Shown: positions 42,690-53,660 of the stretch, one piece after another
Layout: each line of letters starts with the position of its first letter
Numbering within the stretch: position 1 is the first letter of the stretch
Source of the DNA: Meandrina meandrites
Taxonomy: Eukaryota > Cnidaria > Anthozoa > Scleractinia > Meandrinidae
Length of the DNA stretch: 64,000 bases
Assembly: GCA_963693305.1 (NCBI GenBank)
Contig: OY855915.1
Span: 12,867,840 to 12,931,839, forward strand
Reading direction: 5' to 3'
The notes under the pieces: model-generated
Seen by the model: only the letters and a program-made list of their open reading frames with translations
Database searches by the model: none
What the model was told of the DNA's origin: nothing
Position numbers and translations under genes: made by a program

Positions 42690-42841
42690 AGCGACCAAAC
42701 CCACCGCCTGGACACTCCAGAGTTTAAATTTCTGGAAATGGCACCTGAGAAAATAGATACAACACTGGCATTGCAGTTAGCGGATTATGAGACAGAATGC
42801 GGCAAAACCAGCAAAAAAAGTCAAAAGCCGAGCAAAGAAAG
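42690..42841 (+). pseudogene. Possible upstream exon of the CUE-domain gene
   Basis: An open stretch EFKFLEMAPEKIDTTLALQL, ADYETECGKTSKKSQKPSKE ends near AAAG/GTTAAT, a weak donor. Joining this to the acceptor at 42,991 does not preserve frame in any simple way, so either the donor is elsewhere or the gene is broken. Confidence 0.3.
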
Positions 42842-42991
42842 GTTAATTTCCGTTATTGGGAAGTAATTTTTCCTTCAATTGGTGTTAATTTAAGTCACGT
42901 TAATTCCAAATACATGTACCTTAATTAACACTAGCATTAATTTCATATAATAAGGTAAGCATTCTAACACTGCTGTTTCATTTCTTAATAG

Positions 42992-43818
42992 AAAAACCCG
43001 AAGTACTGCTCAACAAGCACAAGGTGCTGTATAACAGCATTAATTCCTACTCAAGGGAGATTGCAGCCCAAGATAACAGCCTTAGCCTGTTAAAAGTATT
43101 ACGAACTGCTATAAATCTTCACCAGAAACAACCAAGAGAGGGAAGTGCTGAGCTGCGGTCCAGAAACGCTCAAAATTTGACACCCCCCCCCCCCCCCCCA
43201 CTTTTACAGCCAGAGATCCACCCACCAGCATTATCAAAATCAAGGTCAGCCTCGCCGGACTTTGAAGAAAAACTGCACAGCTTGAAAAAAGTTTTGCCAT
43301 CTGCTTCAGAAGTAAACCTCGCCGCCCTTTTGAGAAAAGAGGAAGGGGATATGAACGCAGTTGTGCAGTGCATTCTCGATTGCCGAGAAGAGCAACCCTC
43401 AGTGCTGGAAAGCAAGCCAATCAGGATAATAGATCTCACAGAGGAAGGCCTGGTTCGATGCACACCAGAGTTTAACAGCTACCACAAATAGCAGTGGACG
43501 AAGGAGTTCTACGCAGCATCCTCCAAATGGCAAGAGAAAAATTCAAGAGAGGGAACACCGGGAACCGGAGAAGATGCTGAGGGATTTAACTTGATCTCCT
43601 TCCATAAGCCGGCCTGCACTAACAGCCCTTTCACTGTAATGCCTGACAACGAAAATTCAAAGAACTGACGGACAAGCCAAATGCAAATAGTGGTGCTTAT
43701 CGCCAGTGTGCGAGTTGTATCCGGGATGTAAACTTGCAGGGCACATTTTGTCCACTTTGCGGCGTGTTGCTAAACAAAAATAAATTTGGTGGTGAAAACG
43801 CAACGTGTCAAAAATAAA
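42992..43818 (+). pseudogene. CUE-domain and zinc-ribbon protein gene, broken
   Basis: TTTCATTTCTTAATAG is a splice acceptor. The exon encodes EVLLNKHKVLYNSINSYSRE, a proline run from a homopolymer of C, then a CUE-like ubiquitin-binding segment (FEEKLHSLKKVLPSASEVNL, LLRKEEGDMNAVVQCILDCR; the GD and Leu-Leu-type pattern fits). A TAG at 43,489 interrupts an otherwise open frame (WTKEFYAASSKWQEK). A frame change near 43,655 leads to AYRQCASCIRDVNLQGTFCPLC, a C4 zinc ribbon, and a stop. CUE domains bind mono-ubiquitin. The whole looks like a once spliced gene with two lesions. Confidence 0.45.
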
Positions 43819-44100
43819 TAAGAAATAAATTTGTCAGTCAATGTGAGAGCTCCTGTCGTCTGACCTGATTTTAATCTATTAAACATTGTCTATTGCATTA
43901 ATCAGACTGTAAGGTCTTTCTGTTGGTGTCTATTTATCTTTATTTCCCTAATGTTTATTTCACGGGTTAAGTGAAATCCCTCTAGCTAGTTTAGTATTTT
44001 ACTATTATTTCAAAAACTGAATATCTGTATTTAACAGCATTTCTACTTTTACCGTTTTTATTCTTTTTAATCATATGAAATGTAAGTGCATAGATCCTTC
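43819..44100. other. Intergenic DNA
   Basis: AT-rich flank between the broken CUE gene and a LINE tail; no features. Confidence 0.35.
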
Positions 44101-44430
44101 GCATTTCTGGCCTGCAAACTGTGGAATGCGTTGCCTCAGACAATAAGACAATCAAAGGACATTAAATCTTTTAAGCGATCTCTTAAGGCCAATATGGCTT
44201 AAAGTTAGTACCTTTTTAACCTGTAATTTGCGACATTTTAATTATTATATATTTTAACTTTTTACTTGTAAATATTAATTGTAAATATCAATGATAATTT
44301 TTAACACTTTTTCTATTTCTATTTCTATAAATTGTTTATTTTTACACATGTACACATTCTAACGAGAACTGTATGTACTCCTAAGTGTCACATGTATAAA
44401 TAAAATTTGATTTTGATTTGATTTTTTTGG
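44101..44430 (+). mobile_element. 5'-truncated LINE 3' end
   Basis: FLACKLWNALPQTIRQSKDI and KSFKRSLKANMA followed by TAA is the C-terminal tail of a CR1/L2-type ORF2 (the LWNALP motif). The AT-rich 3' UTR ends with AATAAAATTTGATTTTGATTTGATTT, polyadenylation-like signal plus TTGAT repeat tail. Confidence 0.75.
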
Positions 44431-45150
44431 ACAGTATTACTATGGGGTTGTTGTCACTAATGCATTTTGTTTGTAAACTGGTTTTGAGGAAATTTCAATT
44501 ATTTTTAAAGCTGTATAATTATACTGCTAATAGTTATTGTTGTTTACCTCAAGTCATTATGGCATCATCTTTATGACACAACTGTGTGCAAGGACAAAGT
44601 CACATTGTATGTTACAAGAAATATGATCAATGCAAGAAATGTGATGGACAATCCACACAACAATTTCTATACATGTAGTAAATTCCTAGATAAGGTCGCA
44701 AATGCATATCTGATATGTGGGGCATTGCACCATTTTGGAATGGAAACACTAACAGAGGATCCCAAAAACAATGTTTTAACTGGAGATCCAAGTGACAAGC
44801 AAGCTAAGCAAGCTATGCACTGAAAGTACGAGAAAGAAGGTCGTTTTGATGCTGTCCAGAGCAACTTCACATCCTTATCCCCCACTGAAATTGATCAGGA
44901 CAAAGATAACAATTACACCAACCAAGCCCTTGTTCTGTTGCTGTTGTGAATCAATCATGAAGATGCCATCAAACTTGGAAAAATCAATCTCTTTTCCGGA
45001 GTACATGATGATTGAATATTGACTGCCAAAATACTGGTAATAAGTATTGCTATAAATGAGGCCAAGAGAATGTGTAAAGCTTGTTTCAAGGTTTCAAGCA
45101 AGGCTGCGAGAGCTGCTTTGGAGCTTCATTGTTAATGTCAAGGGACCAAA
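44431..45150. other. No supported gene
   Basis: Frames at 44,584-44,885 on both strands are shadows of each other. A plus-strand frame (NMINARNVMDNPHNNFYT, YLICGALHHFGMETL) is protein-like and could be a decayed transposase or domesticated gene, but I cannot name it. Confidence 0.3.
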
Positions 45151-45151
45151 A

Positions 45152-45425
45152 CTAAAAGTTGCATTGAATGGTAAAAGAAGAAAACAAACAATTTCGCCAC
45201 ATAGTGAACCTTATCGATGAATACAGCTTGAATTTGTTCTTCAATGCCAAGATAGTGAAACGAGGACTGCCAAATAGCGCCTTGTGACTCGTAAACACAA
45301 GGTTGTATTCCCGTTCTAAAGCTTCCTTGTTTTCTGTCTCAGAACTTTCTGGTCCCAAGACAACAGCTTTTACTCCTTTCTCGTGAAGGATCTTTCATAA
45401 GGGAAACCAGAGGATATATAACGAG
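45152..45425 (-). pseudogene. RecQ-like DNA helicase fragment
   Basis: Minus strand: ILHEKGVKAVVLGPESSETE, then EREYNLVFTSHKALFGSPRF and TILALKNK follow the order of RecQ-type helicase motifs Ia and Ib (usually a Ser-Pro-Glu at the SHK position). A frame change then leads to AVFIDKVHYVAKLF, which is motif II with the DEAH box changed to DKVH. The domain is therefore damaged in at least three places. Such helicase fragments are abundant in cnidarian genomes, perhaps spread with transposons. Confidence 0.5.
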
Positions 45426-46220
45426 TTAAACTGCTTCAACAATCTCTCCTTCACCATGTTTGGAGTTATTCAAAACAAAGGGCATGACATGGAATATTAG
45501 GCTTTTTCATGAGCCTGTCGGTGCAACCATCAAAACATATTGGCCACCAATGTACGCTTCAACAACTTTCCGTTGATTTCACGAATTTCCTCAAAGCCAG
45601 GCTTGGATATACCAGTGTTTATCAACTCTCGCACATTCATTTTCCTCACACTTCTTCATCTCAAGAACGAGCCAAGGATTTACAAGGAGCAAGTTTCTTG
45701 GAAAATGACATCAACAGAAATAGCCTTCCCTGCTGCCACACCTCCAGACAAACCCACCCCAGATTAGTTGGTAAAAAAATGGCACGCTACAGGCAAGAAA
45801 AGTATGTTTTCCACCAGACTTGTTAACACTGACCACAGCTGGAGACCCCTTGGCTGCAAAGTAGCTGAAAGGTGGGATGTTCAGAGTCTACTATGATAAG
45901 GAAAAAATTTCAACTTTTTTTTCTGGGCAACTGCAATGAACAAGTCATGAAAAGAATCATGCAGAGTCATAATTGTGAAATGGGCGTCAATCACAAGGAT
46001 TTCGCACATGTCCCTCTTGTAAATTTAAGAAATTTTTGGACAAGAATAAAATAACATGAGTTTTTTTCTTGAACAACATGTCATCCTACAACCAAAAACG
46101 ATGACATTCAGTCATGGGACAATGCCCCTGCTTTAAATGAAAACCGCAACTAAGTAAAGGCTCTATGATCATTTCTTTCAACATGTCGTATTTGGGATAT
46201 CCATACAATTCTAAGTTCAA
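45426..46220. other. No supported gene
   Basis: A plus-strand frame at 45,540-45,767 (KPGLDIPVFINSRTFIFLTL) and its neighbours have no recognised motif. The stretch may hold further decayed sequence of the helicase unit. Confidence 0.3.
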
Positions 46221-46221
46221 T

Positions 46222-46497
46222 CTAGGAATGTTCAGTTTGTTCAGCAAGTCTCTTTTCACGTGTACTCCCTTGGTTCATCCTTGCCTCATACAACTGCCTT
46301 GTCACTTCTTCCAACCTGTAATCCTCATTGGCTTTTTCTTTCTTCCAGGGTGGATATGTCAGTCTGTGAATGTGGTGCTTGATGTAAGACACAGTTTCCT
46401 TTACCACAGGGGATAAACTGCACCTCAAGGTTCTAATGACCGCAATAATAAGAAAAAGAAGAGCTACAATTGATGCGATCACACGTTCAAGATCCAT
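46222..46497 (-). CDS. Small predicted single-pass membrane protein (91 aa)
   Basis: Starts at an ATG on the minus strand. Residues about 7-25 (IASIVALLFLIIAVIRTL) form a hydrophobic helix suited to a membrane anchor or signal anchor, followed by a charged helical region (YPPWKKEKANEDYRLEEV, RQLYEARMNQGSTREKR) and a TAG. It stands alone, with no splice site needed. I do not recognise the family. It could be a genuine small gene or one exon of a larger one. Confidence 0.4.
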   Translation of the reverse strand: MDLERVIASIVALLFLIIAVIRTLRCSLSPVVKETVSYIKHHIHRLTYPPWKKEKANEDYRLEEVTRQLYEARMNQGSTREKRLAEQTEHS

Positions 46498-49400
46498 GGC
46501 AGATTTCTTGTCACGCGAAGTGAAAAAAGAAACATTTAAGGAATGTCTATATGTATTCTCATCTGTCTTCTACTCAGGATTTGAGTGACATGCTTATGTC
46601 AAGGCACCATGTGGAAAGTGTTAGAGTTGACTCATTGGTTTTACCTTGGTAAACTTTGTAAACCTTTTCCCTACCATAGTAAATGCCTTTTACCACAATA
46701 AAAAACAAAGTGTGACCTCAACCATTGTCATCAGATATTTGTACACATCATTCAAGTCTGTAACACAATACAGCCACTATCCCTATGAGAGTTCAAGCAT
46801 ATATAATGACTTTTTTGGATTAGTTATTTTAACTTACAATTTTTTTTGGGAATGAAAACTAGAAGGAGGTCAGAGATGAGGGTTGCAAGGTGGTGATTGT
46901 ATGGCACAATGGCGATTCAAATGCAACTCAGTAAAGCAACAATTTCCTGAGACAATTGTTTACAAAAGTGGTAGCTGTGTATGTGTGACATGCAACATAA
47001 CATTAAGAAGGCATCCAAAAAGGATTTTTTGGCTCATGTATCAAGAGAAAACAAAGATGTGTTCCCTTCAGTAGCAACAGCAAAGTACAAGTGTGACATT
47101 GTAATGAGCCTGAAGAGTATGTTAGGGCGATGAGGGCTCATGAAAACTACCACTGCCAAGATATCTGTAAAAGGAGTGTTGGGAAGACATGGGTTTCGTC
47201 TGTTTGTCAATATGGCAACTGCAATGATAAAGAACTAGATTGTACTGGTAGACCTCACAAAACTAAGAACCCACTGACCACCCAGTGATGGACAGGGGAC
47301 ATGTGAACCTCTCCTGTTCAAAGTCTTTACAGGAAAGAGGAAAAACTCTACAGCTTTCAGTGAATTTTTGGCAAGAGATAGAATAGACATAAGAGGATTA
47401 TCTACAATGATATTGATGGCAGATTCTGATAGTTCACCTTTTGTAATAGCATCCTTGAAAACCTTTCACCTTCAATAGATAGTCTTACAGACAAACTGGA
47501 GGACTCACCACAGGGAGCCGCCTTGTGTGTTGTATGAGAAAATTTGTGGAAAATAATCGCATAAACTAATTAACAACAAAACACCACTTTCTTGAAGTCC
47601 ATTTAGTTACCTTTAGAATGACATATAGCATACCAAATTGGTTGAATATAACCAAAGCTAGCACCCCTATCTAAAACATGTCAAAAATGGCATTTTTAGG
47701 GCAATCACCCAAGGGTTTAAGTCAAGTTTGTTCAATGTATTTTAATTTAATGATATTATTTTTAGGCAAATGTTAATGTAACTGTGTGGACAGTTGCAAA
47801 TGCCATTCCTTACCATGCACCATTGCTTTTCAACAAATACAAGGTGGGTTAAAGTATTATTCAAGTACAAGCCAAGGAGTCCAGGCACTCTGCAATTAAA
47901 TCTGACCTCGCACTTACTAATCATTCTATGTTCACATGTCAATTAGGTAAATAGTGGCAGATAATGCAGGGAACCTTTGTAAGGACATTCTATCTCCGAC
48001 AACATCAGCCAATGCCCTCATACATTTAACATTTTTAGTCCTGTCTCCCATCGTTCTCTGATAAACCTAATCACTGCTAGTGTGGAAGAGAGTGAAATTA
48101 GGTTTCTACATGTGCTGTCTGTGAAGAATTTTCTGTGAAGAATGCTCTAAAATTTTAGTTTGTGCTAGGGATCAGAAACTTACAGATGCTTTACTTAGAA
48201 TTTTAAAGCCTCTGATTATGATGTTTGTAAAGTCAGATTTCCTGATGAAGTAACTTTGCAGTCTTACTGCAAGTTTAGTCATCATAAGGAGAAAAGACCA
48301 GTAGTACCCAGCTGGGAGACAATTATCCAAAAGATTTGCCCATCAAACAGCTTAAAGAAATGGCATTGACAGGTTCAAAGAAGACAGGTAGCAAAGACAT
48401 CTTAATAACACTTGAAACTTAAAAAGGTTATCGCCTCCGATATAAGACACAAAATTTTCTTTATTTATTAAAATATTTTTCAGATTTATTCCCCATGTCA
48501 CTTTAAAACCAAACAATAAAGTTAACAAGACATTTATATATTATTTTGTAGTATCACAAGGATTTAATAATCAATGGCAATTTCATAAATCCTTTGGTAT
48601 GATTTGAATTTAGTAATTTATTGAGTGATCAATAGATTCTGGGATTCGCGTGACAGAATATGCAATCATAAGCATGCTCCCTTTCAAAGACCACAAATCA
48701 GCAAACATAATACACAGACAACTTGGTGATGCAGACATTAGCCTGGTGTACACAAGCCATAAGATCAAGGACAAAATCAAAGGGAGGGAAGAAAGAGAAG
48801 TCATCACTTGAGAATCAACCAGGTGTTTTTTTTTGTTACACACTGGTTGCATCAGTGAATAACATGGAAAAACATAAGGAATCAGCAGTCAGAAACCAAT
48901 GCAGAGAGTAACACCATATGGACTCAAATGACATTGTGCTATGCTTCAACAAGAACAACAAACTTGATTTCCTTACATAAAATTGAGTCAGGCTGAGCGT
49001 TTAACAGTCAAATTTGATGTCACCTTTGACTGATTATGTTGCTAGGTTGGAATAACAATGTTCCGCCAGGAAAAAAGCGCATTGTGAAAACGTGGACTGA
49101 AAGCAAGAGCAGTCTCTTTTATCTCCAAGGAAACCTTTATTTTCTGGTGTCGTGCATATAATCATCAACAAAATCTTTGACAATATGCTTTTTACCAGAC
49201 AGAACATTGTCATTCCCACCAAGCAACATGTCATTTTGCCTCTCAACATGATCAATAAACTGTGACAACAAACGGGACAACTGAGACTGTTAAATGGTTG
49301 AATTGAATCTGAATGATTCTTATAAAAAAACTGAACCCAACGCTCAACAGTGTGATTCCGTCCAGACAAAATTATTATTTGTTCTTTCTTTTTACACTAG

Positions 49401-49770
49401 ACCTTTTTGTGGTTGTTTTACTGTTTCATTGTATCATGCCCTTTTACCCAACTTTGTCCAAGAGTCATTGTGGTTGTTTGAAATCCTGTGCTATTGTTTA
49501 TGTATAAATAAATATTTTTTTACAAGGCCGCATTTTGGGAGACCTTTTCTCAAAGCTTTTAAATGCCAAAGAAATTCTGTAAGCGCTCAAAATATTATTA
49601 GTCTGTTCAAAATGTTTAGTTTTATTTATTTCAATAATTTGCTCGGGATAAAAACTAAATGCGCAAACGTAGATCGCAAAGTTCTAAAACTGGGGAATAT
49701 CACTTAGTGGTTTTGGCTGCATCACGTGACGTGTTCAGACCAATCGTGTGCGCGAAAAATATTTGATGGA
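46498..49770. other. Long stretch with no supported gene
   Basis: About 3.3 kb of AT-rich DNA with only short frames (at 46,883-47,074, 47,742-47,942, 48,610-48,911, 49,034-49,707) that lack family features. Parts around 46,880-47,290 and 48,120-48,420 read like decayed coding sequence in changing frames, without a nameable product. No terminal repeats were found. Confidence 0.35.
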
Positions 49771-50378
49771 TTATAATATGTTATATTTTATTATAATTGT
49801 GTCATTAACAGGCTGTGAATATATCTCGTCAAAATCATCAAAGCCACAATTGACAATATTGTCAATATAACTGTCTTCATCACTGTTTGTTCTCAGCACT
49901 TCACACATTTCTTCCAGTTCCATTGCTTGTGCCATTTCAGTTGGTGATGGCATGTTAGAAAACAAATGGCCAGAAATGCTTTTTACAGCCTTGATTTTTT
50001 TAACTTTTTTTCTCTGTCAAATGCAAAGAACCTATCAGCATGTGCACAAGGAATTCCAAACTCTGCACCAAACTGCTCCAATATAGAGGCAGTGCCTGTC
50101 ACAGTAGCATTGTTTTCCAGAGACAAGGGAAGAAGTAAAAACTCACTTTTTCCCTGGAATGGAAATTCCCTTTCAAGATCAGGAGTGTCAAATTTGTATT
50201 CCTTTACAGTTTGTGCAACCTTGAAGCTACATCCTTTCAACCATGCATCACACTATTTTTCTTCCATGCTTGCAAATCGCTTATTTGCTGTGGGTATTTG
50301 GTTAAGGGCTACATTCAAAAGATTCAAAAAATATCTGTCCTTCACTTTTTCCCATATACTAGAATGGTTTTCATCTGC
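49771..50378 (-). pseudogene. Unrecognised conserved coding stretch in the duplication, copy 2
   Basis: Same broken sequence as in the copy after the PLE array: KDRYFLNLLNVALNQIPTAN, the shared stop after MEEK, WLKGCSFKVAQTVKEYKFD, SEFLLLPLSLENNATVTG and EFGIPCAHADRFFAFDRE, then after a frame change SNMPSPTEMAQAMELEEMCE and NSDEDSYIDNIVNCGFDDFD. The acidic C-terminal segment before the final stop reads as a natural protein end. Family unknown. Confidence 0.45.
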
Positions 50379-50383
50379 CTCTA
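50379..50383. repeat. Target-site duplication CTCTA, left
   Basis: Five-base duplication; the matching right copy is at 51,059-51,063, and copy 1 of the segmental duplication has CTCTA once. Confidence 0.9.
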
Positions 50384-51058
50384 CAGTGCTTCAAGCCCAA
50401 ATTTTTCAGAAGTCGCCTTTTGGCGACTTTCTTTTGTAAAATGGTCGCTGCTAGAAAAATTTTGGTCGCCAAAAATCAAAGCGTTTTTAAAGCAGGACAC
50501 CTTATGTTGCCTTACATGAAGTAATACCGCTGACCATTACGAGCCGAATTAAAATCGTTCGAAGAACATTCCAACGTAGTTATTTTCATCTGCAGACCTT
50601 TGCATTGAAGAGTTTTTTTGTTGAACTGTTCCAATTATCATGCAGAAAAGTAAATAAAAGATTAAAGAAACAGGTAAAGAAGATAAACATGCAAAACAAG
50701 TTTAATTCTTGTACAGTACACTGAAACAATGGAAAGGAAATGTGGTTTGCAAACTTTATAGGTGGTTCCATGATCGAAGGCATCAAAACAAAACACAAAA
50801 CACAATTAGGAGTCTGAGCAATGAGGTATCCTTAATTCAAACATATAAGTAAGATAGGCGATTGAAATAGTTGTAATGAAAAGTTTTGTGGTCAAATTTG
50901 TTTGGCTAAGTGATTGAACTGCAAAAAGAAATGTTGATGCGTAGCCAGCCCTTTGCATTACACTGGTCGCCAAATTGGCGACCTGTGTGGAAAATTTAGT
51001 CGCCAAATTTTATTTCGACTCGCCATGGCGACCAAAATGGTCGCAGCTTGAAGCGCTG
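50384..51058. mobile_element. 675-bp non-autonomous hAT-type element
   Basis: Ends CAGTGCTTCAAGC and GCTTGAAGCGCTG are inverse with one mismatch, and the element is flanked by CTCTA duplications verified against the empty paralogous site. The CAGTG start and a TCTA-containing target suggest the hAT superfamily (the variant with 5-bp duplications). Subterminal regions are packed with short palindromes built on GGTCGCCA/TGGCGACC. No transposase is encoded; internal open frames are chance. Confidence 0.85.
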
Positions 51059-51381
51059 CTCTAAAAAAGACAAACCAGAATAACACATACACTTTACTTG
51101 AGGGTCTCAACAGAACCCTTAATAACAGTAAGTCTTTTTTACTGCACCAGGATGAGTGTATTAACAAGTAAATAATTCCCACAATAATAAATTATGTCAA
51201 GTTCATTGATTCAATACGAAGATCTTGTTATTAAATACTTTAGACTGTAGAAATCAATTTGTTCACTTGAAATGAGAAAGATCTAAATTCAGTTCTGGTA
51301 TGTTGCAAGCATGGGACATTAAGAACAATCTAAGTTCCCGATGGAAAAGAAACCCAGGTCTTTTTGTGCACAGGTCAGATA

Positions 51382-52897
51382 CAGTACCGCTCAAAGGTAA
51401 GTTGACAGTCTCGACTCGATCCTCGCGTCTCGAAGTTCGAGTCACTCGAATTTCGAGTCTCGAGGATCGAGTCTCGAGTATCGAGGATCGAGAAACAAGG
51501 CAATCTCGAATATTCATAACTCGAAAAAGCTTTCGAGGAAACGATTTATTTCTCGAGTGGAGAATAAAAGCTGCTCGCACATCATTTACAAGTGTTTCGC
51601 AGCTACCATGAGTGCATGAACGTTCGACAGTGCGATAAATTCGGGGAGACCTTATTGGTATTCCGTTTACTTGCCTACAAGTATTGACAAAAAACGTCCG
51701 AGAAAGACGGTGAATGACGAGTTTTAAGAATGAAATTGGTAGAAACCGAACTAAAAACTTCTGCTCACCCAAGACTTGTCTTAGGATAAGCAAGTGCATG
51801 TTATCAATGATTATTTCAGATGCAAGCAAATCTGTGAGTTTCAGTAGCCTGAACTTCAGACGTCTCTTTCTGGTCGCTACTGAAATTCAGACAAGAGTTT
51901 CCGTAAATAGAACCGGTTCTTAAATTTGAGTTGTAAAAATTCTGTAGTCGGCAAACGAAACATTCCACGTAACAAAAATTGGAGCCGCGAAGCCTTCCGT
52001 AAATAAATGGCAATGCAACCTTGTGTCGCACCATTACATCTAGCTTGAAAGTAAACATGTTTTATTTTTTGTGAATTTGACATAACATTCTTTAAACCTA
52101 AATTCTTCTTGAATGAAACTTGACTTCATTTATAACTCAGATAATAGCGACAATTGTAATTACAGCTTTAGAGAAGTTATACAAATTTTGCTTTTTTAAA
52201 AGCGGCGCGGCGTTAAAAGTTGGCAAAATTTGCATATGTCAAAAGTAATTTGAAACGTTTTGATTAGCTTCAGCGTAAATAAATGTAACACAACGCCGCA
52301 CGCAACTATCCTATTTAGATTCTTCCATACACATGTAATTGCGTTTTTCAAAAGAAAACTAAATGACAGAGTGAACTATAGGCTTAATATTTGCGTCCTA
52401 AATCATAACACAAACAATCGTATGCGTGACATTACACACGTGCTTCATGTTTGTTCTGAGAACGCCTGATCGCAAGCTAAGTTTTATGTCGTCGATTCGG
52501 CGAGACCGCGCTAATTCCAACTCGGTTATTTCTGGTTCGATTAGCCCTAAATTCATTCACTATCGACTGTTTCGAGCTCTTGCTGTTTCGAACTTTTTGT
52601 TCACCTGACGATTCAAAATATTAAACGACCAAGCGCGCATTGTTACAGTAGAGATGAGTAGCTTCGACTGTGTACAACACTTGTGAGTGCGGCCCGCTTG
52701 AGCAATTTATTTCTCCAGGAATCATTCAAGCGACAAGCTCATTATTTTTCTCGACTCGAGACTCGATACTCGAACCTCGAAATTTTTGACTCGAGACTCG
52801 AGACTCTAAACTCAAAGTTTTCGAGTTTCGAGGATCGAGTCTCGAGGCTCGAGGATCGAGGCTCGAGGGACTGTCAACTTACCTTTGAGTGGTACTG
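51382..52897. mobile_element. 1516-bp non-autonomous Tc1/mariner-type element with TCGAG-rich ends
   Basis: Ends begin CAGTACCGCTCAAAGGTAAG and, read from the other side, CAGTACCACTCAAAGGTAAG, with inverse identity over about 30 bp and one mismatch. The TA target duplication (51,380-51,381 and 52,898-52,899) is confirmed by the single TA in the empty paralogous site. Both termini continue into about 100-130 bp of TCGAGTCTCGAG-like degenerate repeats. The central ~1.2 kb has no recognisable transposase. Confidence 0.9.
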
Positions 52898-52992
52898 TAC
52901 TCCAACTACGTGTACTTATAGCTAAACAGGGAGATTCCTGGCAAGCGTGGACATCAACAAGGTTCATATGTGGCATTCATTCTACAGGTACA

Positions 52993-53170
52993 CAGTGCTT
53001 TCAATAAGCACCGACGGCCGACGAAAAGTGTCGGCTACTTTGCTCGGAGAAGTCGGCTACTTTTTCCCGTAAATTGAAGAAACTAGAGAAAGATCCTTTC
53101 AAACCTTGTTGATGCAGTCGGCTACTCTATTCGAACTAGCTGCCTACTTCAAATTTTATTGAAACCCCTG
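52993..53170. mobile_element. 178-bp hAT-type MITE
   Basis: Ends CAGTGCTTTCAATAAG and TTATTGAAACCCCTG are inverse with two or three mismatches, flanked by a 6-bp direct repeat GGTACA (52,987-52,992 and 53,171-53,176). Inside, TCGGCTACTT occurs three times. Size and ends fit a hAT-like miniature element. Confidence 0.75.
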
Positions 53171-53179
53171 GGTACATAT

Positions 53180-53300
53180 AGTACCACTAGGGTCAGCCAT
53201 GTCTAAGCTAGTGTCCTGTGCATTAATAAAAAAAATGAATGGTAAATTTTAAACTTGGTCAAAGAAATTAGAAAGACGTAATTTACATCTTTTTTCCTTA
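53180..53300. other. Short intergenic spacer
   Basis: Nothing recognised. Confidence 0.3.
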
Positions 53301-53499
53301 TTGCTCACTTCAGATTGCAAATTCTACAGAATGGAATAAAAATTCCAAGTTCACTATAGAAGGCAAGCAGTGTTCATATTTAGATTTTCTGGTTTTATTC
53401 TGAAAGTAGTACTGGTTGTTATCAATAGTATAAGCAGGACTCGACAATATTTTCAATTCTTCAAGACAGATGATACATGTACACATACATTGCAACAAA

Positions 53500-53660
53500 T
53501 TTAACATACCTAAAAAGACTTGTTCTGCTTTAAGTTCCTTTATTGATCCCTGTGGTTCTAAGCATGCCTTGTCATCATGAAGCAAGTGTTCAATCCCATT
53601 TAAATTTGGAAACAATGCAGCTCTGCCTGTAAAATTCCACATTTTAGGTCCTAACACCTT
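53500..53660 (-). pseudogene. Possible exon on the minus strand ending at a GT donor
   Basis: KVLGPKMWNFTGRAALFPNL, NGIEHLLHDDKACLEPQGSI, KELKAEQVFLG runs into a GTATGT donor near 53,508. Protein-like and without stops; direction matches the exons in the duplicated block just downstream in sequence (upstream in transcription), so it may be a later exon of the same gene. Family not recognised. Confidence 0.4.

Larger units (their letters stand above)
49842..52981. repeat. Segmental duplication, copy 2, with two transposon insertions
   Basis: Matches the 943-bp block that follows the PLE array, in the same orientation, once the two insertions (675 and 1516 bp plus target duplications) are removed. 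The insertions are absent from copy 1, so they arrived after the duplication or were not copied. Sequence upstream of 49,842 is continuous with the coding stretch, so this copy looks like the source and the other like the derivative. Confidence 0.9.

Noticed and set aside
51263..51829. 188-codon minus-strand frame across the left part of the Tc1/mariner-type element
   Set aside because: It runs through the TCGAG repeats (Arg/Ser/Glu-rich translation) and the host flank; no transposase motifs.
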